This document shows positions 52,574 to 60,800 of a stretch of 64,000 nt of DNA, piece after piece. The stretch lies in NCBI RefSeq assembly GCF_016587415.1, contig NZ_BNJI01000001.1, positions 682,001 through 746,000 on the forward strand. The letters are read 5' to 3'. Origin of the DNA: Ktedonobacter sp. SOSP1-85. GTDB lineage: Bacteria > Chloroflexota > Ktedonobacteria > Ktedonobacterales > Ktedonobacteraceae. The stretch's first letter is position 1. Each line of letters starts with the position of its first letter. The translations under genes and the position numbers were made by a program. The notes under the pieces were generated by a model. That model did not search any database, was not told where the DNA came from, and saw only the letters and a program-made list of their open reading frames with translations.

Positions 52574-52638
52574 TACCAGCCCAAAGTATGGACCCGGCTA
52601 GCGATATGCTCTAGCCGGGTCCATACTTTGGGCTGGTA
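52574..52638 (-). terminator. Hairpin after the LysM gene, 28-bp perfect arms
   Basis: Arms 52574-52601 and 52611-52638 with a 9-base loop, 19 bases beyond the leftward stop. Bases 52551-52570 to its left resemble the GCACGCGTCTACA family. Confidence 0.75.
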
Positions 52639-52657
52639 GTAAATCCATTTGCCAGGA

Positions 52658-53326
52658 TTAGGGCTGGCAGACCCACTCGCGCCAGCTATAGCCGTCGCGC
52701 TGGAAGATTTCATAGGCGGCCTTGATATTCGCCTGAGCGTTGTAAGGCGACTGGCTGGCCTGCGACGTCGTATTCCAGGTGCTTGGATAGAGAATCTGGA
52801 ACAGGCCGGCGGCATGGCTACCACCAATGGCATAGGGATTAGTCGCATTGGGATTCATCGATGATTCACACATCGCGACATGCTTGGCCCCAGGAGCATA
52901 AGCGCCAAATACCTGGTCAATCATCCCATCAATGCTCGTGCTTGTGGTCTGTGCAGGCGCGGCAGGCGCAGTCGTGACGGGCTGCTTCTGCACAGGTGCG
53001 GGAGCCGGGGCGGGATTACTCTTCTCCGCATTCGAAAGACAGATTTGCTGACCGACAAAAATAAGATTGGGATTTGTCAGTTCGTTCTGCTTCGCCAGAT
53101 CTTGCCATTTCAGGCCAAATTGTGCTGCAATAGCACTCAACGTATCACCACTCACCACGTCATAGGACTTTCCGCTACAACGGGTCTGGGCATGAGCGCC
53201 CACCGTGTTGGCTCCCCAGAGAATGCTCAGACAGAGCACGGTAAGCACAAGCGCGAAGCGCACCAGGCCGAAGCGCTGAATGTTGTTCAAACGTAAGGCA
53301 TTACGGATCTGCTTAAAATCCTTCAA
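52658..53326 (-). CDS. Secreted LysM / lytic-transglycosylase-like protein
   Basis: 222 residues. A basic start and hydrophobic segment (about 22-42) ending in GAHAQ act as a signal peptide. One LysM domain (about 53-97: YDVVSGDTLSAIAAQFGLKW) binds peptidoglycan. A Pro/Ala/Gln linker leads to a transglycosylase-like domain (about 140-222): the catalytic-type Glu in MCESSMNP, GLFQILYPSTW and NIKAAYEIFQRDGYSWREW. The domain is short, like the Rpf/SLT-like enzymes that remodel wall in Gram-positive bacteria. Cys are present near both ends. It stands alone. Confidence 0.87.
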   Translation of the reverse strand: MKDFKQIRNALRLNNIQRFGLVRFALVLTVLCLSILWGANTVGAHAQTRCSGKSYDVVSGDTLSAIAAQFGLKWQDLAKQNELTNPNLIFVGQQICLSNAEKSNPAPAPAPVQKQPVTTAPAAPAQTTSTSIDGMIDQVFGAYAPGAKHVAMCESSMNPNATNPYAIGGSHAAGLFQILYPSTWNTTSQASQSPYNAQANIKAAYEIFQRDGYSWREWVCQP

Positions 53327-53358
53327 TTAGGACCTCTCGACTTTCTACATCTTCTTCT

Positions 53359-53465
53359 CCGAAAACCCTGAGTGCGCTTGCCGTGCCACCGCTTGCCCCC
53401 GAATGGGGGTTAGGTGGTCCCCGAATGGGGGAAGCGCTAGTCACGCCAGTGACGTTGGGTTTCGG
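53359..53465 (+). repeat. MITE-like repeat, copy B
   Basis: 107 bases, the fullest copy: ends CCGAAAACCC and GGGTTTCGG, two CCCCCGAATGGGGG-type hairpins, then GCGCTAGTCACG..GTGACG. AATAAGA follows. It lies just upstream of the LysM gene start. Confidence 0.78.
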
Positions 53466-54304
53466 AATAAGAACATAGCTCATTGGCCAGGAACTAAAAC
53501 AGTCAACCCTTCTTCGTAACGTCAGGTTGTGTGTTCCTCATACGAGCAGTCCACCCATCCCATTGACACTCTTCTGCGTCCTGGCACGGCCAGGGCTAGG
53601 GTTATAATCCTTGCTCGCGTTCTCACCTGCTGCTCTGTGATTTCTTGTGCGATCACAGGTCACAAAGCATACATTGAGAAAAACCAATATAACGACTACC
53701 ATTTGTACGCGCAGACAATCCTTTGCCTTAACCTTACGCGCATCTCTTACCATCGCTTCAACAAGCAAGCGGTGTTTCTGAGATTAAGGATATATTATCT
53801 TGAAATTGCCAGATATGCAATGATACACGTCGATATATAGGACAAAGTACCTAGTGGTACCATAATTTAGGCAATGTGACAGCAGCAATGTAGCGGTATC
53901 GTCTATTTACACACAGACACAGCTATTATTCTATATATAGCTTAGCTTGCTAATCTACTTTTTTTATGATACATTTTGCTCGCTTGTAAGGATAGGGCAG
54001 AGGAGAAGTCGCACCGTCTTCGCTGCATATGCCCTATGGATAGCAACAAGTATGTGCTGCGGCGGGCTAATTTCTGCTCGGAGTGCTGCCTGTTTCTCTT
54101 CCTTGCTAGCAAAACACAACCTGAAGGTATGCTTCTATAACCTCTTCATAGCATAAAAAAAGAAAACGCCAGGCGGCTATCTGGCCTGTTCTCCAGAGTT
54201 TCGCGATCTGTTTTGTATAGCCTCCGCTTCTGCCCTCAGCTCAGCACATGAGCAGCCTGGGCAGAGCTACCAACCAGGAGCAGAGATGCTCAAGGAAGGA
54301 TAGT
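53466..54304. other. Long gene-free stretch before the hydrogenase genes
   Basis: About 840 bases, AT-rich compared with its flanks. The open frames here have no family features, no good ribosome site and an AT-rich, non-coding look. It probably holds the promoter and control sites for the hydrogenase genes, but no clear -35/-10 pair or palindrome could be named; TGGCACG near 53582 is not followed by a sigma54-type -12 element. Just before the first gene, GGAAGGA lies four bases before the ATG at 54305. Confidence 0.4.
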
Positions 54305-55333
54305 ATGGCAACGCGAGCACGCGTAGAGGAAGTTCATATTATCTGGATGACAGGGGGATTGGGCTGCGATGGAGATACCATCTCGATTACCGCAGCCAGC
54401 CAACCAAGCGTCGAAGACGTGGTAATGGGCGCCATCCCTGGGCTTCCTCAGGTGCATCTACACAATCCGGTACTGGCCTACGAGGTTGGAGAAGGCTTTA
54501 TGACGTGGTGGTATAAGGCCGAGCGCGGAGAGATCGACCCCTTTGTCCTCGTTGTTGAGGGCTCCATTCCCAATGAAAACATCAAAGCAGAGGGCTACTG
54601 GGCTGCTCAGGGCAATGACCCGGTAACCAACCAGCCCATTCCCACAGCCACATGGATAGATCGCCTGGCTCCCAAGGCCTGGGCCGTCGTTGCCGCAGGA
54701 ACCTGTGCCACGTATGGCGGCATTCATGCCATGCAGGGCAATGCTACTGGCGCTATGGGACTGGCAGACTACCTGGGCAAGAACTGGCGCTCATGGGCCG
54801 GCATCCCAATCGTGAATGTGCCAGGTTGCCCAGTACAACCCGATAACTTCATGGAGACCCTGCTCTACCTGCTCTATCAGGCAGCAGGCATGGCTCCTAT
54901 GATCCCCCTCGATGAGGCCTTGCGACCCACCTGGCTCTTCGGCAAAACCGTCCATGAGGGCTGCGACCGAGGCAGCTATTACGAGGAGAGTGACTTCGCG
55001 ACCGAGTATGGTTCGCCCAAGTGCCTGGTCAAACTGGGCTGCTGGGGACCGGTCGTGCAATGCAACGTGCCCAAGCGTGGCTGGATGGCGGGTCTGGGCG
55101 GCTGCCCCAATGTCGGCGGCATCTGCATCGGCTGCACCATGCCCGGCTTCCCCGACAAGTTCATGCCCTTCATGGATGAGCCACCCGGCGCCAAGGCTTC
55201 TACTAACCTGATTGAGCTCTATGGCCCGGTCATGCGCAAGCTGCGCAGTATCACTAACACAACACTCAACAAAGAGCCATCCTGGCGGCACAAGGGCCGG
55301 GAGCTGGCGACGAGCTATCACCCGAAATGGTAA
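54305..55333 (+). CDS. hhyS: Group 1h/5-type [NiFe] hydrogenase small subunit
   Basis: 342 residues from ATG 54305, preceded by GGAAGGA. There is no Tat signal peptide and no C-terminal membrane helix, so it works in the cytoplasm or at the inner membrane face through a partner. Iron-sulphur ligands can be followed: the first cluster has Cys21 then Asp24 (CDGD where most hydrogenases have CxxC), Cys134 and Cys175; the others include His217, Cys220, Cys240, Cys246, Cys253, Cys267, Cys274 and Cys277. Asp as fourth ligand is a known mark of the high-affinity actinobacterial group. It passes electrons from H2 to a quinone-linked acceptor. Confidence 0.93.
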   Translation: MATRARVEEVHIIWMTGGLGCDGDTISITAASQPSVEDVVMGAIPGLPQVHLHNPVLAYEVGEGFMTWWYKAERGEIDPFVLVVEGSIPNENIKAEGYWAAQGNDPVTNQPIPTATWIDRLAPKAWAVVAAGTCATYGGIHAMQGNATGAMGLADYLGKNWRSWAGIPIVNVPGCPVQPDNFMETLLYLLYQAAGMAPMIPLDEALRPTWLFGKTVHEGCDRGSYYEESDFATEYGSPKCLVKLGCWGPVVQCNVPKRGWMAGLGGCPNVGGICIGCTMPGFPDKFMPFMDEPPGAKASTNLIELYGPVMRKLRSITNTTLNKEPSWRHKGRELATSYHPKW

Positions 55334-55388
55334 ACGCCACCACGAGATGCTAGCGCAATGAAACATCTCGACAGAAAGAGAGAGATTT

Positions 55389-57185
55389 ATGGCGACTCAA
55401 ATCAAGAGAGGAGCAGCTCCAGCGCCACCAACCCAGCTCGTAGAAATGGCATGGGATCCCATTACTCGTATCGTAGGGAGCCTGGGCATCTATACCAAGA
55501 TCGATTTCCAGCAGCGCAAGGTCGCTGAATGTTACAGTACCTCATCAATCTTCCGTGGTTATAGCCTCTTTATGCAGGGCAAGGATCCACGCGACGCGCA
55601 CTTTATTACCAGCCGCATCTGTGGCATCTGTGGCGATAACCACGCCACCTGTTCGGTCTATACCCAGAACATGGCCTATGGAGTCAAACCACCCGCGCTC
55701 GGCGAGTGGATTCTGAACCTGGGCGAGGCCGCGGAGTACATGTTCGACCATAACCTCTACCAGGAGAACCTGGCGGGGGTCGACTTCTGCGAACAGATGG
55801 TACGCGAGACCAACCCTGGCGTACTCGACCTGGCGGAAAAGACCGAGGCTCCGCACGCTAAAGATCATGGTTATCGCACCATTGCCGACATTATGCGTGC
55901 GCTCAATCCCTTCAGTGGCGAGTTCTATCGTGAAGCACTGCAAATGAGCAGGCTGACACGTGAGAAGTTTTGCCTCATGGAAGGACGCCACGTTCATCCT
56001 TCGACCCTCTATCCCGGTGGTGTAGGTACCGTCGCGACTGTCCAGCTCTTCACCGACTACCTGGTCCGCTTGATGAAGTACGTCGAGTTCATGAAAAAGG
56101 TCGTCCCTTTGCATGATGATCTCTTCGACTTCTTCTACCAGGCCCTCCCCGGCTATGAGAAAGTCGGGCATCGTCAGACACTTCTCGGCTGCTGGGGCTC
56201 ATTCCAGGACCCGGACGTCTGCGATTATGACTATCGCACGATGAATGAGTGGGGCAAGGCCATGTTTGTGACGCCAGGCGTGATCGTCGACAATGAACTG
56301 ATCACCACGAACCTCGTAGACATCAACCTGGGCATTCGCATTCTGCTGGGCAGCTCATACTATGATGACTGGCAGAACGAGCGCACCTTTGTTGATCGCG
56401 ATCCCCTGGGGAACCCGGTCGATAAGCATCATCCCTGGAACCAGACGACGATTCCAAAGCCGCAGAAGCGCGACTTCAATGAGAAGTATAGCTGGGTCAT
56501 GTCGCCCCGCTGGTACGATCAGCGTAGTGGCAAACACCTGGCCCTGGATACCGGCGGCGGCCCCATCGCGCGCCTATGGACCACGGCCCTGGCTGGCCTG
56601 GTCAACCTGGATGGCTATATCGAGGCCACAGGCCATAGCGTGAAGATCCGCCTGCCCAAGACGGCTATGAAGCCCGAGGTTGAGTTTGAGTGGAAGATTC
56701 CCCAGTGGAGCAACGCTCTCGAGCGCGACCGCGCGCGTACCTACTTCCAGGCCTATGCGGCTGCGGTGGCTCTCTACTGTATGGATAAAGCCCTGGCCGA
56801 AATCCGCGCCGGGCATACCAAGACCTGGAGCGACTTCTCGGTGCCGAAGGAGGCCATTGGCTGCGGCTTCCATGAAGCTGTTCGCGGCGTGCTCTCGCAC
56901 CATATGGTGATCGAGAACGGGAAGATCGCCAACTATCATCCCTATCCACCCACGCCCTGGAATGCCAGCGTGCGCGACATCTATGGCACTCCTGGACCAT
57001 ACGAAGATGCCGTACAAAATACGCCCATCTTCGAGGAGAATGGGCCAGACAACTTCAAGGGCATTGATATCATGCGCACGGTACGCAGCTTTGATCCCTG
57101 CTTACCCTGCGGTGTGCACATGTACCTGGGCAAGGGGAAAGAGTTACAGGTTGTGCATTCACCCACCTTTGGACAGCCGTTGTAG
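55389..57185 (+). CDS. hhyL: Group 1h/5-type [NiFe] hydrogenase large subunit
   Basis: 598 residues. The Ni-Fe site ligands are all there: L1, RICGICGDNH with Cys78 and Cys81, and L2, DPCLPCGVH with Cys571 and Cys574. After His577 comes a 21-residue tail (MYLGKGKELQVV and on) that the maturation protease at 60797 should remove. The L1 context SRICGICGDNHATC is that of the high-affinity group that scavenges atmospheric H2. It begins 55 bases after hhyS, with AGAAAGAGAGAG upstream, and must be made in step with it. Confidence 0.95.
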   Translation: MATQIKRGAAPAPPTQLVEMAWDPITRIVGSLGIYTKIDFQQRKVAECYSTSSIFRGYSLFMQGKDPRDAHFITSRICGICGDNHATCSVYTQNMAYGVKPPALGEWILNLGEAAEYMFDHNLYQENLAGVDFCEQMVRETNPGVLDLAEKTEAPHAKDHGYRTIADIMRALNPFSGEFYREALQMSRLTREKFCLMEGRHVHPSTLYPGGVGTVATVQLFTDYLVRLMKYVEFMKKVVPLHDDLFDFFYQALPGYEKVGHRQTLLGCWGSFQDPDVCDYDYRTMNEWGKAMFVTPGVIVDNELITTNLVDINLGIRILLGSSYYDDWQNERTFVDRDPLGNPVDKHHPWNQTTIPKPQKRDFNEKYSWVMSPRWYDQRSGKHLALDTGGGPIARLWTTALAGLVNLDGYIEATGHSVKIRLPKTAMKPEVEFEWKIPQWSNALERDRARTYFQAYAAAVALYCMDKALAEIRAGHTKTWSDFSVPKEAIGCGFHEAVRGVLSHHMVIENGKIANYHPYPPTPWNASVRDIYGTPGPYEDAVQNTPIFEENGPDNFKGIDIMRTVRSFDPCLPCGVHMYLGKGKELQVVHSPTFGQPL

Positions 57186-57215
57186 CGCGGTTCCGCTATA
57201 GAAAGAGGTACGACT

Positions 57216-57437
57216 ATGGCAGAGGGCAAGAAAACCTCTGAACCCGTGCACCAGAGCGGGGTAGGCAAGGGTGAAGAGGCGGTCAGAGAGACCGGCAAAG
57301 AGGCAGGACGCCACGATACTGGAATCAGAGGAGCTCAACGCCGTGCGGGAAAGGCCTCAGGGCGCTTCTCTACAGGTATCAATCCCCGCCAGGAAGAACC
57401 AATTGACCCCAGTAGTCCGTATCTACCACCACCCTAA
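57216..57437 (+). CDS. Small hydrogenase-linked protein, unknown function
   Basis: 73 residues, ATG 57216 with AGAAAGAGG upstream and 30 bases after hhyL. Very hydrophilic, rich in Gly, Arg, Lys, Glu and Pro, without Cys or membrane segment: GVGKGEEAVRETGKEAGRH then RGAQRRAGKASGRF and a Pro-rich end. A small gene at this place, after hhyL, is often seen in related loci, so it is probably a real protein. Its role is not known; disorder suggests a binding peptide. Confidence 0.65.
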   Translation: MAEGKKTSEPVHQSGVGKGEEAVRETGKEAGRHDTGIRGAQRRAGKASGRFSTGINPRQEEPIDPSSPYLPPP

Positions 57438-57450
57438 ACAGTAGATAGCA

Positions 57451-57484
57451 TGGGTAGATGCTTCTCTAGAAGCGCATCTACCCA
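57451..57484 (+). terminator. Hairpin after the 73-aa gene
   Basis: TGGGTAGATG-CTTCT pairs with AGAAG-CG-CATCTACCCA (57468-57484) with a two-base bulge. It is weak as a terminator and may reduce rather than stop transcription into the next genes. Confidence 0.5.
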
Positions 57485-57500
57485 GAAGCAGTCAGTACAT

Positions 57501-57582
57501 TGTAGGGTCCAAGCTGGCTTGGACTCCTCCCGCTGACGTGGTGGAAGTCACGGGGGAGAAGGCCATGCCAGCATCCTAGTAG
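57501..57582. repeat. Degraded palindromic repeat, GTAGGGTCCA family
   Basis: Left arm TGTAGGGTCCAAGCTGGCTT and on (57501-57525), right arm with several changes (GCCATGCCAGCATCCTAG). A worn copy of the repeats at 14523, 19973 and 36774, inside the hydrogenase operon. Confidence 0.5.
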
Positions 57583-57599
57583 CGAGGGAGAAGGGTTCC

Positions 57600-58166
57600 A
57601 TGCAGCAACATCTACAGGAGCACCAGCAGCGAGCAGAACGCATCGAGGCGCTACTTCAGGAAGTAGCCCATTTTCGCGACCAGCAGGCTCGCGAGACCAC
57701 CGAAGAGCTTGTACAATTGCTGCTCGACCTCTATGGCGAGGGCCTGGCACGCCTGCTCGATATCGCCCAACGCGCTCAAACCACAGGAGACGCGCTCGTG
57801 GAGCGCTTTGCTCAGGATGAGCTTCTGGCCTCGCTCTTGCTGCTACATGGACTTCACCCCCTCGACCTGGAGACGCGCGTGCGCCAGGCTCTGGGCAAAC
57901 TGCAAACCACGCTTGGACCGCGCGGAGGCACACTCGACCTGCTCAAGATTGAACAGGCCAGAGCCTACCTCGTCCTCAATGGGAACCACTCCAGTTGTCC
58001 CTCCTCAAACGCCTCCCTGACGGCAAAAATTGAACAGACTGTGCATGAGGTGGCTCCTGAGTTGGAAGAGATCCTGATCGAGCAGAACAATCAACATAAG
58101 GCAACGCTGCCTGTGACCTTTGTTCCCAGGCAGCGCCAGAAGAAGAGCACGGGGGAAGCGCTATGA
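57600..58166 (+). CDS. NifU-like protein with a partly lost Cys motif
   Basis: 188 residues, ATG 57600 with GAGGGAGAAGGG upstream. A helical N-terminal part (1-85) is followed by a NifU C-terminal-like domain (about 92-158): GPRGGTLDLLKIEQARAYLV, then GNHSSCPSSNASL, where scaffold proteins have CGSCPSS. One of the two Cys of the CxxC motif is His-Ser here, so cluster assembly of the usual kind is doubtful; it may use the remaining Cys in a dimer or bind clusters in another way. It is part of the conserved gene order of this hydrogenase group, so a role in its iron-sulphur clusters is likely. Confidence 0.8.
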   Translation: MQQHLQEHQQRAERIEALLQEVAHFRDQQARETTEELVQLLLDLYGEGLARLLDIAQRAQTTGDALVERFAQDELLASLLLLHGLHPLDLETRVRQALGKLQTTLGPRGGTLDLLKIEQARAYLVLNGNHSSCPSSNASLTAKIEQTVHEVAPELEEILIEQNNQHKATLPVTFVPRQRQKKSTGEAL

Positions 58167-58858
58167 CAGCGAATTATCCAGATGATGGGCATATCGCGCC
58201 GCCTCCCCTGCGGGCGCTGAGGAGGTTCGCGCGCACGCAACCTATCGAACAGGCCTCTGCGGAACACTGTGAGCTGTGTGGCGAGGTCCTCGCGTCAGAG
58301 CATCGCCACCTCCTGGACCTCTCCAGCCGCGCCTGCCTCTGTTCCTGTAACGCCTGTACGCTCCTCTTTGCGGGTGAGCGCCAGCAGGCACGCTATCGGG
58401 CTATTCCCCGGCGCGTCCTGCTCCTCTCAGACTTTCAGCTCGACGAGGCCCAGTGGGAGGCGCTTATGCTCCCGGTCAACATGGTCTACATCTTTCGCAC
58501 GGCTCAAGGGGCACGCGCCTTCTATCCCAGTCCGGCTGGCGCTATGGAGTCGCTGCTAGGCCTGGAGCAGTGGCAGAGCATCCTCGCGGCCAATCCAGTA
58601 TCGGAGGAGATGGAGGAGGATGTAGAGGCCTTGCTGATTAACCGGGTGCGCGAGCAGCGCGAATACTATCTGGCACCTATCGATGTCTGTTATCAGCTTG
58701 TCGGCAAGATTCGTCTGCACTGGCGTGGCCTTAGTGGCGGGCAGGAGGCATGGGAGGAAATCAGAGCCTTCTTCGAGCACCTGCGGGCGCAGGCAACGAT
58801 CTATACCAGGCCGACAAATTCGCCCTCAGATGGAGGAGAGCAGTCATGCCAGAGCTGA
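58163..58858 (+). CDS. DUF5947-type hydrogenase accessory protein
   Basis: 231 residues; the start overlaps the previous stop by 4 bases (ATGA), which means coupled translation. Two Cys groups, CELCGE near 36-41 and CLCSCNACTLLF near 57-68, look like a rubredoxin- or zinc-type four- to six-Cys site. The remainder is mixed alpha/beta with FYPSPAGAMESLLGLEQW. From memory this matches DUF5947, a family found with group 1h hydrogenases in Actinobacteria. A rubredoxin-like electron or cluster-transfer role is the best guess. Confidence 0.8.
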   Translation: MTANYPDDGHIAPPPLRALRRFARTQPIEQASAEHCELCGEVLASEHRHLLDLSSRACLCSCNACTLLFAGERQQARYRAIPRRVLLLSDFQLDEAQWEALMLPVNMVYIFRTAQGARAFYPSPAGAMESLLGLEQWQSILAANPVSEEMEEDVEALLINRVREQREYYLAPIDVCYQLVGKIRLHWRGLSGGQEAWEEIRAFFEHLRAQATIYTRPTNSPSDGGEQSCQS

Positions 58859-59496
58859 ACTTCGAAATTGTCCAGGCCGAGGTTCCAACATATGCCGCGA
58901 CGCCCATGCTGCTCTTTCAGTTACGTGTGAGCAATGAAGACGCAGAAGAGACCATTCACAGCATCGCGCTCCGCTGCCAGATCCAGATCGCGGTCACGCA
59001 GCGCCACTACAGCCCCCGCGCCCAGGCTCGCCTTCTTGAAGTCTTTGGCGAACCCCAGCGCTGGGGCGAGACCCTGCGCAGCCTGCACTGGACGCATGTG
59101 GGGGTCGTTGTACCACAGTTTCGCGGCAGCACACTTGTAGATCTGCCTGTTCCCTGTACCTACGACTTTGATGTCATCGGAGCAAAATACTTTGACGCCC
59201 TCGAGGATGGCGAGATCCCTCTCAATTTTCTCTTTAGTGGGACAGTCTTCTACAGTGGAGAGCAGGGACAGTTGCAAATCGGACAGATCCCCTGGTCGAA
59301 GGAGGCCTTCTATCGCCTGCCGGTCAGCCACTGGCATGACATGATGAATCATTACTATCCCAATAGCGCCTGGATTCGCATGCATAAAGACGTCTTTGAT
59401 CTTCTCTATGCCTATAAGATGGGACATAAATTGCTGACCTGGGATGATACCCTGCAACGCCTGCTCTATACAGCCAGCAAGGAGGTAGAGCCATGA
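58846..59496 (+). CDS. DUF6084-type hydrogenase accessory protein
   Basis: 216 residues from ATG 58846, with GGAGGAG eight bases upstream; it overlaps the DUF5947 gene by 13 bases. The sequence is rich in beta strands: MPELNFEIVQAEVPTYAATP, LRCQIQIAVTQRHYSP, GVVVPQFRGSTLVDLPVPCTYDFD, cut to short parts here. No Cys pairs or catalytic motif are visible. From memory it fits DUF6084, another constant member of these loci. Its steady company with hhySL suggests assembly or docking of the enzyme. Confidence 0.8.
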   Translation: MPELNFEIVQAEVPTYAATPMLLFQLRVSNEDAEETIHSIALRCQIQIAVTQRHYSPRAQARLLEVFGEPQRWGETLRSLHWTHVGVVVPQFRGSTLVDLPVPCTYDFDVIGAKYFDALEDGEIPLNFLFSGTVFYSGEQGQLQIGQIPWSKEAFYRLPVSHWHDMMNHYYPNSAWIRMHKDVFDLLYAYKMGHKLLTWDDTLQRLLYTASKEVEP

Positions 59497-60800
59497 TATC
59501 AGAGCATATCAAAGCCATCGCCGATGCGGTGCTCTACGAGGGCTACCTGCTCTATCCCTATCGTCACGATGCGCTCAAAAATCGCCTGCGCTGGACCATC
59601 GGCGTAGTCTATCCTCGCCCCTATAGCGAGGCGCAGGGCAATATTGAACCCTGGCACATGCGCACCGAATGCCTAATACAGGGTTCGCCCACCACCCGCC
59701 TGGCGGTCCTGGCCCGCTTCCTCCACCTGCTTGCCTGCACTCCAGACACACCACAAAGTGAGGCAAGCGAGCAAGAGAGCTGGCAAGAGGGCATGGAACG
59801 CGAGGTCCTGGCCCCTGAGATGGTGCTTGGCGACCTGCTTGCGCAGCCCAAGACAATAGAGATTAGCTTCGAGGGCATGCAACAGACAGATGCGTCCGCC
59901 TCGCCTGGCGGAACCGCTGTCACACGGGTACAGCAGCCACTTCAGGGCAGGTTACATATTAGCGCGACACGGCTTGAGTCGCAACTCTTCAAGCTCAAGG
60001 TGGAGATCGAAAACACGACGCCCGGCACGGAGCAGATCAGCAATCGCCATGATGCCATTCTCTTGCATGCCTTCATCTCCACTCACACAATCTTGCAGGT
60101 AGAGCACGGTAGCTTTATCTCGCTGTTGGAATACCCCGACGAGCTGAGCCAGGCGGTACAGAGCTGCCAGAATGTCCACACATGGCCGGTGCTGGTTGGA
60201 GAACAGGGTGCGCATGACACCATGCTCTCAGCGCCCATCATTCTCTATGATTATCCTCAGATCGCACCCGAGAGTCCCGGCACCTTCTTCGACGGTACCG
60301 AGATCGACGAATTGCTCTCACTGCGCATTTTGACGCTCAGCGATGAGGAGAAAGAGGCCATGCGTCACGGGAGCGAGCAGGCGCGCCAGCTCCTCGAACG
60401 AATCGAGACTCTGGCGCCAGAACAATTGATGGCGCTTCACGGCACCATTCGCGAGTGGCAGACCAGCAAGCCGCAACCGGCGAGCAAGACCTATGAGCAG
60501 ACCTTTCCTGGCGAGGACTATCCGCCGCCACGGGCGATACGCATCGCTAACCGCGAGGTAAGCGCTGGCGACCGCGTGCGTCTGCATCCCAAACTGCGGG
60601 CAGATGCCTTTGATCTCTTGCTCAATGGCAAGGTGGCACGCGTCGAAGGCATCCAGCAGGATTTTGAAAACCGGCTCTTCCTCGTCGTGACGCTGGATGA
60701 TGATCCCGGGCGCGAGCAATGGGATGAGCGCGTCCTGCCCGGGCATCGCTTCTTCTTCGCGCCCGAGGAGGTTGAACCATTGGTGGAGGGAACGCTATGA
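59493..60800 (+). CDS. 435-aa hydrogenase-locus protein, unknown function
   Basis: 435 residues, start overlapping the previous stop by 4 bases. The N-terminal part has AIADAVLYEGYLLYPYRHDA and the C-terminal 90 residues a beta-barrel-like domain (GDRVRLHPKLRADAFDLLLN then GKVARVEGIQQDFENRLFLV, ending AFAPEEVEPL-like). The middle is a beta-rich region with no known motif. Proteins with the LYEGYxLYPYR start accompany high-affinity hydrogenases in Actinobacteria. No enzyme activity can be assigned. Confidence 0.78.
   Translation: MISEHIKAIADAVLYEGYLLYPYRHDALKNRLRWTIGVVYPRPYSEAQGNIEPWHMRTECLIQGSPTTRLAVLARFLHLLACTPDTPQSEASEQESWQEGMEREVLAPEMVLGDLLAQPKTIEISFEGMQQTDASASPGGTAVTRVQQPLQGRLHISATRLESQLFKLKVEIENTTPGTEQISNRHDAILLHAFISTHTILQVEHGSFISLLEYPDELSQAVQSCQNVHTWPVLVGEQGAHDTMLSAPIILYDYPQIAPESPGTFFDGTEIDELLSLRILTLSDEEKEAMRHGSEQARQLLERIETLAPEQLMALHGTIREWQTSKPQPASKTYEQTFPGEDYPPPRAIRIANREVSAGDRVRLHPKLRADAFDLLLNGKVARVEGIQQDFENRLFLVVTLDDDPGREQWDERVLPGHRFFFAPEEVEPLVEGTL

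Noticed and set aside
53575..53605. Sigma54-like promoter TGGCACG
   Set aside because: The needed TTGCA-like element at the right distance is missing; nearby TTGACA and TATAAT are 34 bases apart, too far for sigma70.
53529..53840. 103-codon open frame before the hydrogenase genes
   Set aside because: AT-rich, no ribosome site, no recognisable features, in a region that looks like control DNA.
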